From Vreelandella zhaodongensis (GTDB taxonomy: Bacteria; Pseudomonadota; Gammaproteobacteria; Pseudomonadales; Halomonadaceae), in the NCBI RefSeq assembly GCF_013415115.1, contig NZ_JACCDD010000001.1, positions 62,001 to 126,000 on the forward strand: 64,000 nucleotides of DNA, written 5' to 3'. The notes under the pieces are model-generated. The model saw only the letters and a program-made list of their open reading frames with translations. It was not told the DNA's origin and made no database searches. The translations under genes were made by a program, and so were the position numbers. Shown piece by piece: positions 59,811 to 64,000 of this stretch (within the stretch, counting starts at the first letter, position 1; every line of letters starts with the position of its first letter).

Positions 59811-60813
59811 CATCGACCACGATCATATCGGTATAGGTGCCTGCGGGTGGTGTGTTTTGTCCGGGTAGGATCTCGCCACGATAGGTGAAGCCTTGGCTTG
59901 TGACGCCGCTTGGCGTGCCGGGATTAGTGTCGGCGGCGGAGGAGGCGCGTCGCTCGCTGCCAGCATTGCCCCAGCGCTCGCTACCGGTCGGGCCTTTGTA
60001 AAGCTGGTACTCCAAGTAGTGACCATTATTCTCCATACGCCGGAGGCTTGCGGCAGGCTGCTGGCCATCACTCAACCCCACTGAGTAGTCGCTACCTTTT
60101 GTGCAGGTAATATCGATGGTTTGTGTCACTGGGTCGAAGCCAGCGACCAGCGGGGCACTTCCGAAGTCCAGGTCGGGAGCTTGAATGGCGCAGTCGGGAG
60201 TGACGGTCAGGTTGATGGTGATGGTGTTAGTGCCGGAGCCAGTACGATAGCTGAGACAGACAAGCGCGCCTAGATTGCAGATGCGCCAGTTCCAATTGAC
60301 AGTCAAGGTGTCAGTGTACGTGCCGGCGGCCACATTGGCAGTGGGTTGGGTGCGAAACTCCATGGGAAGTTCGACGTTCTGGCCGCCAATCAGACCAAGT
60401 AAGTCGATGAGTACAGCGTTGAAATAGTTATAGGTCGTGTTGAGAAATATCTCCTCGTTCTCTGAGGCTAGGGCGAAAATACGGAAAGGGATAGCATCGC
60501 CACTTGCAGTATTGACCAGTTCTCCTTGGTTAGCGCTGGAGAGTGTGGCACGAATCCATTGGTCGGATACGACGGCTAGCCCAAGCACAGACCCCTGGCA
60601 GACAGCGCCTGCATGAGGCTGGGCTGAGGTGTCCTGGGGAGTGCTGGCGATAGCGAAGGAGCTAACGCTGCCAAAGTTGGCACTGGTGCTTGGACTGATT
60701 GTGCACGCCCAGGCGGTAGGCGTAATGATTAAGGTGGGTGTAATGACTAAGAGAGCTAGTAGCATCGCTTTAGCCAGCCAGCGGTGATAGCAGCGTCGTG
60801 TTGTGAGTGGCAT
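59800..60813 (-). CDS. Spore-coat-U-domain pilus tip protein (CsuE-like)
   Basis: 337 residues from the ATG preceded by GAGGAG at eight bases; a start nine codons earlier overlaps the usher and is less likely. A signal peptide covers about 1-36 (AMLLALLVITPTLIITPTAW, cleavage after AWA). Two SCPU-type domains follow: CTISPSTSANFGSVSSF, with paired cysteines, and CAIQAPDLDFGSAPLVAGFD near 213. It ends YTDMIVVDVIF, a donor-strand-type C-terminus. CsuE is the tip adhesin of archaic chaperone-usher pili used in biofilm formation. Last gene of the minus-strand operon, convergent with the flippase gene. Confidence 0.87.
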   Translation of the reverse strand: MPLTTRRCYHRWLAKAMLLALLVITPTLIITPTAWACTISPSTSANFGSVSSFAIASTPQDTSAQPHAGAVCQGSVLGLAVVSDQWIRATLSSANQGELVNTASGDAIPFRIFALASENEEIFLNTTYNYFNAVLIDLLGLIGGQNVELPMEFRTQPTANVAAGTYTDTLTVNWNWRICNLGALVCLSYRTGSGTNTITINLTVTPDCAIQAPDLDFGSAPLVAGFDPVTQTIDITCTKGSDYSVGLSDGQQPAASLRRMENNGHYLEYQLYKGPTGSERWGNAGSERRASSAADTNPGTPSGVTSQGFTYRGEILPGQNTPPAGTYTDMIVVDVIF

Positions 60814-60827
60814 TGGTTGGCGCTCCT

Positions 60828-63188
60828 CTATAAGCATGATTGAGGCCCTAGCTGCTGGATATCATCGATCTGGGTATCAATAGATAGACTTAGCACACAC
60901 GCGCTACCATCTGGGAGTGTCACTTGTAGCTGGTTATTGCTCTGTAGGCCTTCGAGGTACGTCAGCCCATCCCAGCCCACTAGTGCAGTGGCACCGCTGC
61001 CAGTGACAACTCGGGAGCCTAACGGCAACGGTTCGCCTTGCCTGTCTAGGAGGGGCAGCGTGGCGGCAATAACACGTTCAACAGGGAAGCGGAGCAGATA
61101 ACCGCTGCCAGCATTTACCGCTACACGTTGCTCTACTGTTGGCACATCAAGGTGGGCAGGCAGTACGAGAGGGTCGATCTCGTATTTGCCAGCGTAGTAG
61201 GCGCGGGCCCAGGGGACGAGCAGGTGGCCACTGCCACGGGTGTGGCCGACCAGCTGGTTTTCAAAGCGAACGGGTACATCGGCTTGGCCATCGGTGCTGA
61301 CGACCACAAAACCATCGCGAATGTAGTTGGTGGCAAACCACTGGTTGTCCATGCGCACCAGGGAGCCTCTCGCATTTGCAAAGCGTACATCGTTGTTTCC
61401 GCTGCCGAAAATACCACCGCGTAACTCTGTTGAGGTGCCTCGCCAGGTAACGTCAGCTTGGCGGTAGTCGCTATCCGTCTCGCGCTGCTCGTAGGCTAGG
61501 TTCCATCCCCAGCCTCCCTGGAGTGGGGGGGTATGGGCGTATTGAACCCGGTTGGTGAGGTCGCCGTCGTTATCACGACGCACACTGGCGCTAAGTGTGC
61601 CAGGAGAACTGTTCAGCGGCACAGTGACCTGGGCCAGGGTGTTCCAGTCGCCACCTATTTCGCGGTTAGCGGACAGCGAAAGGTGCATGCGTTGCCATAG
61701 AGAGCGGTTATATGACAGGTTGACGAGCCGAGTTCGGCTGTCATCACCGGTCTTAATGTCGAAGTAACCACCGGCAAGCGAGCCCATCCGCCCAAGGCTG
61801 AGGCCGGTGGTGAGTTGAGAGACCTCTCGCTGTGTCCTATCGTTCGCAGCACGGTGCGTACTATTGGCGAGATCCATGAAGTCAGCCTGTTCAACCTGAT
61901 GGCGTAATCCCACGTTGAAGCGCCGACTTCGATAACGATACCCGGCAGTGTAGGCCTCACCAGTCACTCCTTCGCTGTAGCTCTGTCGGTAGGCGGTTTC
62001 CAGTGTGCCTAGCCGCCATAACCCGAATGTGCCACCCGCACCTACCGCAGTGAGGTCATCGCTAGCTTCTGATTGCAGCTCCATGGTAAAGAGGTTACTG
62101 ATGCCGCGCCGGTAGCTACCGGCGGCGGCGGCTCCGCCATAGGCAAAATCGCGCTGGCCGAAGTGGCGGCGTAAGGCGCCAGCACTGATGCTGAAGCTGG
62201 TTAAACCGGGCTGTAGCAGTTCGCTGGAAACGTAGAACGGAAGGTTGGTCGATACCTGCCGTCCTTGGCTATCTGTGGTGACTATCGTTGCGGTGCCCGC
62301 GCCGGTGACCATCGGCATGTTCGTGACGGTGAAGGGGCCAGGAGTTAGCTCCATGGAGGATTGCCGCGAACCATCAATAAATAGATCAAGGGTGGTAGGT
62401 ACGGCGGCTTCGCCAGAAAATTCGGGGAGTGGATGAGTGACCAAGTCGGGGCGAAGGGCAAAGTTTCGTGACACTTGAATACCGCCAAGGCGCACCGCAT
62501 TAGTCCAGCCCAGTGGTCGTGTGATCACGTCACCAGCGGCGTACTGGATCATCCGCTCTTGATCAGCATACTCCCAGCGGGTGTCGAAACGTCGATAACC
62601 TTCTTCAAGCCCGCTTTCGCCAGACATTATTTCTCGGTATATGCCGGAAGTGGTCAATGTACCAGCGTCACCGAATAGGCGTGCCTCGTGCCCCAAGCTT
62701 GCTACTGTGGCGCCGTGTTGTGTGTCGCTGATGTAGGCATCGTAGTTGAGCAACGCGCCTGAGCTGCTTTGTAGTGGGTAGGTGTTGCTGTGGGGCGCAT
62801 TGGTGTGAAGCTGATGCGGTAGCCAGTCAGCTGGAACCTCGAGATAGAGCCGCTGGCTGGGGCTGTGATAGCGTGCTTCTAGCCCACTTAATCGGCTGAT
62901 ATTAATAATGTCATCTTGGTGATTAACGTGTTCACGGGGTAAGCCTAGCTCAAGAAGTACCTCGCGGCTGATAAGCAGCTCGCCATTTTGTTGGGTGACC
63001 TTCTCAACGCGTTGTGTCGAGCGTTGATTGATGATGATCTCTAAATGGAGCTCCCACGCGGCTTGTGCATCGCTGGCGCTTGGGGGCGGCGGCAATGCCT
63101 GACCCGCTGCTGGCATTGCGGTCAGCAGTAAAGCGCAGCTGCTTAAGGTGAAGCACATGTGAAGGTATCCGTAGGAGCGTATCGGCAT
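60828..63188 (-). CDS. Archaic chaperone-usher pilus usher (CsuD-like)
   Basis: A 786-residue outer-membrane usher of the FimD/PapC superfamily. A signal peptide is at about 1-29 (CALLLTAMPAAGQA). The N-terminal domain has LEIIINQRSTQRVEKV, then the beta-barrel and plug region with VPTTLDLFIDGSRQSSMELT near 263 and GPFTVTNMPMVTGAGTATIV. Strand repeats follow (VNLSYNRSLWQRMHLSLSAN). The C-terminal domain contains GVDGL-like LVGWDGLTYLEGLQ near 740 and two cysteines. It assembles subunits delivered by the chaperone encoded just upstream (eight bases between them). Confidence 0.93.
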   Translation of the reverse strand: MPIRSYGYLHMCFTLSSCALLLTAMPAAGQALPPPPSASDAQAAWELHLEIIINQRSTQRVEKVTQQNGELLISREVLLELGLPREHVNHQDDIINISRLSGLEARYHSPSQRLYLEVPADWLPHQLHTNAPHSNTYPLQSSSGALLNYDAYISDTQHGATVASLGHEARLFGDAGTLTTSGIYREIMSGESGLEEGYRRFDTRWEYADQERMIQYAAGDVITRPLGWTNAVRLGGIQVSRNFALRPDLVTHPLPEFSGEAAVPTTLDLFIDGSRQSSMELTPGPFTVTNMPMVTGAGTATIVTTDSQGRQVSTNLPFYVSSELLQPGLTSFSISAGALRRHFGQRDFAYGGAAAAGSYRRGISNLFTMELQSEASDDLTAVGAGGTFGLWRLGTLETAYRQSYSEGVTGEAYTAGYRYRSRRFNVGLRHQVEQADFMDLANSTHRAANDRTQREVSQLTTGLSLGRMGSLAGGYFDIKTGDDSRTRLVNLSYNRSLWQRMHLSLSANREIGGDWNTLAQVTVPLNSSPGTLSASVRRDNDGDLTNRVQYAHTPPLQGGWGWNLAYEQRETDSDYRQADVTWRGTSTELRGGIFGSGNNDVRFANARGSLVRMDNQWFATNYIRDGFVVVSTDGQADVPVRFENQLVGHTRGSGHLLVPWARAYYAGKYEIDPLVLPAHLDVPTVEQRVAVNAGSGYLLRFPVERVIAATLPLLDRQGEPLPLGSRVVTGSGATALVGWDGLTYLEGLQSNNQLQVTLPDGSACVLSLSIDTQIDDIQQLGPQSCL

Positions 63189-63196
63189 ATCGGCAC

Positions 63197-63958
63197 CTAC
63201 TTGGGCGAGATACGGTGATTGACGCCCGCAATTTTCGCATGCAGTTCTCCAGTCGGCCTAAGGCCTTGAGGTAGCGGCCAGCGTTGCCGTTGGCCAGGAA
63301 GCACGTAGCCCAGTAGCCCATTGGTCACTTCAGAGCGGTGTCCTGACTGTTCGAAAGCCACTCGGCTAAGGCGGACATGATGTTGGCCAGTATTGCGGAT
63401 CTCTAGCTGTGAAGTTCCCCCTTGCTGAACGATTTTCCAAGTGAGTCCTGGGTAAGGTGCGTTGCTGCTGGCTATGCGTTCCGGCGGGGATGCTCCCTCG
63501 CCATAAACGAATAGCGGCAGCGAGTAACGCATCTGCAAACGTACGGCGGCTCGGGGTGCAGCTTGAGACTCGTGGTTAGGTGACAACGCCGGAATCTCGT
63601 CAACAATAATGCGGTAAGCCTGTTCTTGTCCGGGAGGTGGCGGAGTCTGACGAATCAAGCGTACTAGCTGCCGTTCGCCAGGAGCGATGGCCATCATCGG
63701 TGGGCTTCCAACGATTGCCTGCTGGGGTTGATAGTGGTCATCTCCTCCTTGTTGAGACCAGGAAAAGATGCGCAGCTGCATATTGGCTGTCTCGTTACCT
63801 CGATTTTCTAGCCAAAGCGCACTTGCTTGTTGATGACTCTCGATGACCGGATAAATCGGCCAAATCAACAGTGAGCTGGCTGCTACCGGAAAGGGCGCTA
63901 AAAGCATGCTCAGAAGCGTGATGATCCTAATAGGGTGACCAAAGCGCATTGCCAGCAT
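63197..63958 (-). CDS. Periplasmic pilus chaperone (CsuC-like, PapD family)
   Basis: 253 residues from an ATG preceded by AAGGAG at seven bases. A signal peptide is at about 1-27 (IITLLSMLLAPFPVAASS). The N-terminal Ig-like domain has WPIYPVIESHQQASALWLEN, SPPMMAIAPGERQLVRLIRQ near 84, and QAYRIIVDEIPALSP near 115. The second domain ends in VLPGQRQRWPLPQGLRPTG. It folds pilus subunits in the periplasm and passes them to the usher. The major subunit genes (CsuAB, A and B type) are expected just beyond the right edge of the window. Confidence 0.92.
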   Translation of the reverse strand: MLAMRFGHPIRIITLLSMLLAPFPVAASSLLIWPIYPVIESHQQASALWLENRGNETANMQLRIFSWSQQGGDDHYQPQQAIVGSPPMMAIAPGERQLVRLIRQTPPPPGQEQAYRIIVDEIPALSPNHESQAAPRAAVRLQMRYSLPLFVYGEGASPPERIASSNAPYPGLTWKIVQQGGTSQLEIRNTGQHHVRLSRVAFEQSGHRSEVTNGLLGYVLPGQRQRWPLPQGLRPTGELHAKIAGVNHRISPK

Positions 63959-64000
63959 GGGCTTTCTCCTTAAACCGGACGTGTCCTTGTCGCTGTCATC

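Noticed and set aside
61128-61424. Plus-strand 98-codon frame opposite the usher gene
   Set aside because: Shadow of a strongly supported 786-residue usher; no ribosome site or family match.
1-64000. tRNA, rRNA or insertion-sequence transposase genes
   Set aside because: None was recognised on either strand by eye. A tRNAscan-SE and ISfinder search would be decisive.

Overview
The window looks like the chromosome of a halophilic gammaproteobacterium, most probably Halomonas or a close relative. This rests on the folA remnant, a ProQ/FinO-domain gene, a Gram-negative porin, an RfaH-type ops element, a Csu-type chaperone-usher operon and the general protein character. It is inference, since no rRNA or other phylogenetic marker is present. 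Almost the whole window is one large surface-polysaccharide locus of about 56 kb (3-60 kb), bounded on the left by housekeeping genes and on the right by a fimbrial operon on the minus strand.

Layout. (1) 1-2.7 kb: end of folA, a ProQ-domain RNA-binding protein and a porin. (2) 3.0-10.0 kb: a Wzy-type block with a Wzz-like chain-length protein, a polymerase-like membrane protein, a split Alg14/Alg13-type glycosyltransferase, a GT4 enzyme, a WcaJ/WbaP-type initiating phosphotransferase and an O-antigen-ligase-family protein. (3) 10.2-14.5 kb: an ABC-transporter capsule export block (lipoprotein, KpsD-like, KpsM-like, KpsE-like) preceded by a perfect ops element; its KpsT-like ATPase lies at 21.6 kb. 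(4) 14.6-16.6 kb: non-capsule cargo, namely a beta-CASP metallo-beta-lactamase and a DUF4258/DUF2283 pair. (5) 16.7-21.6 kb: ugd and the dTDP-L-rhamnose genes rfbBDAC, split by a dispersed 86-115 bp inverted-repeat element. (6) 22.5-35.9 kb: nine ATP-grasp-type proteins (several of them pseudoenzymes, one fused to an intact acylphosphatase) with a CapA-family protein among them. (7) 36.0-44.2 kb: glycosyltransferases and a chimeric P-loop protein. (8) 44.7-54.5 kb: an HMGL-type aldolase, a KdsB-like CMP-sugar synthetase, a HAD/capsule-synthesis fusion, a split GT52-like transferase, an APH-like kinase and a GT29-like transferase. (9) 54.7-59.8 kb: pgm, galU, cysQ and a flippase-like membrane protein. 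(10) 59.8-64 kb, minus strand: tip subunit, usher and chaperone of a Csu/SCPU-type pilus that continues past the right edge.

How the parts fit. Pgm, GalU and Ugd would make UDP-glucose and UDP-glucuronate, and RfbABCD would make dTDP-L-rhamnose. The aldolase, the HAD domain and the KdsB-like enzyme could make an unusual CMP-linked 2-keto sugar acid for the sialyltransferase-type (GT52, GT29) and KpsC/S-like enzymes. The ATP-grasp array, whose members resemble CphA/GshAB amino-acid ligases, PF14397 sugar-transfer ATP-grasps and TupA, together with CapA, suggests that amino acids or short peptides are joined to the polymer, perhaps at uronic acid carboxyls. This would be a peptide-decorated or teichuronopeptide-like capsule in a Gram-negative halophile. 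That is the main candidate for an undescribed system here. The chemistry is inferred from families, not shown by the sequence. Strong swings to AT-rich DNA (about 3-6, 26-33.4, 47.9-54.5 and 58.5-59.8 kb) point to assembly by horizontal transfer.
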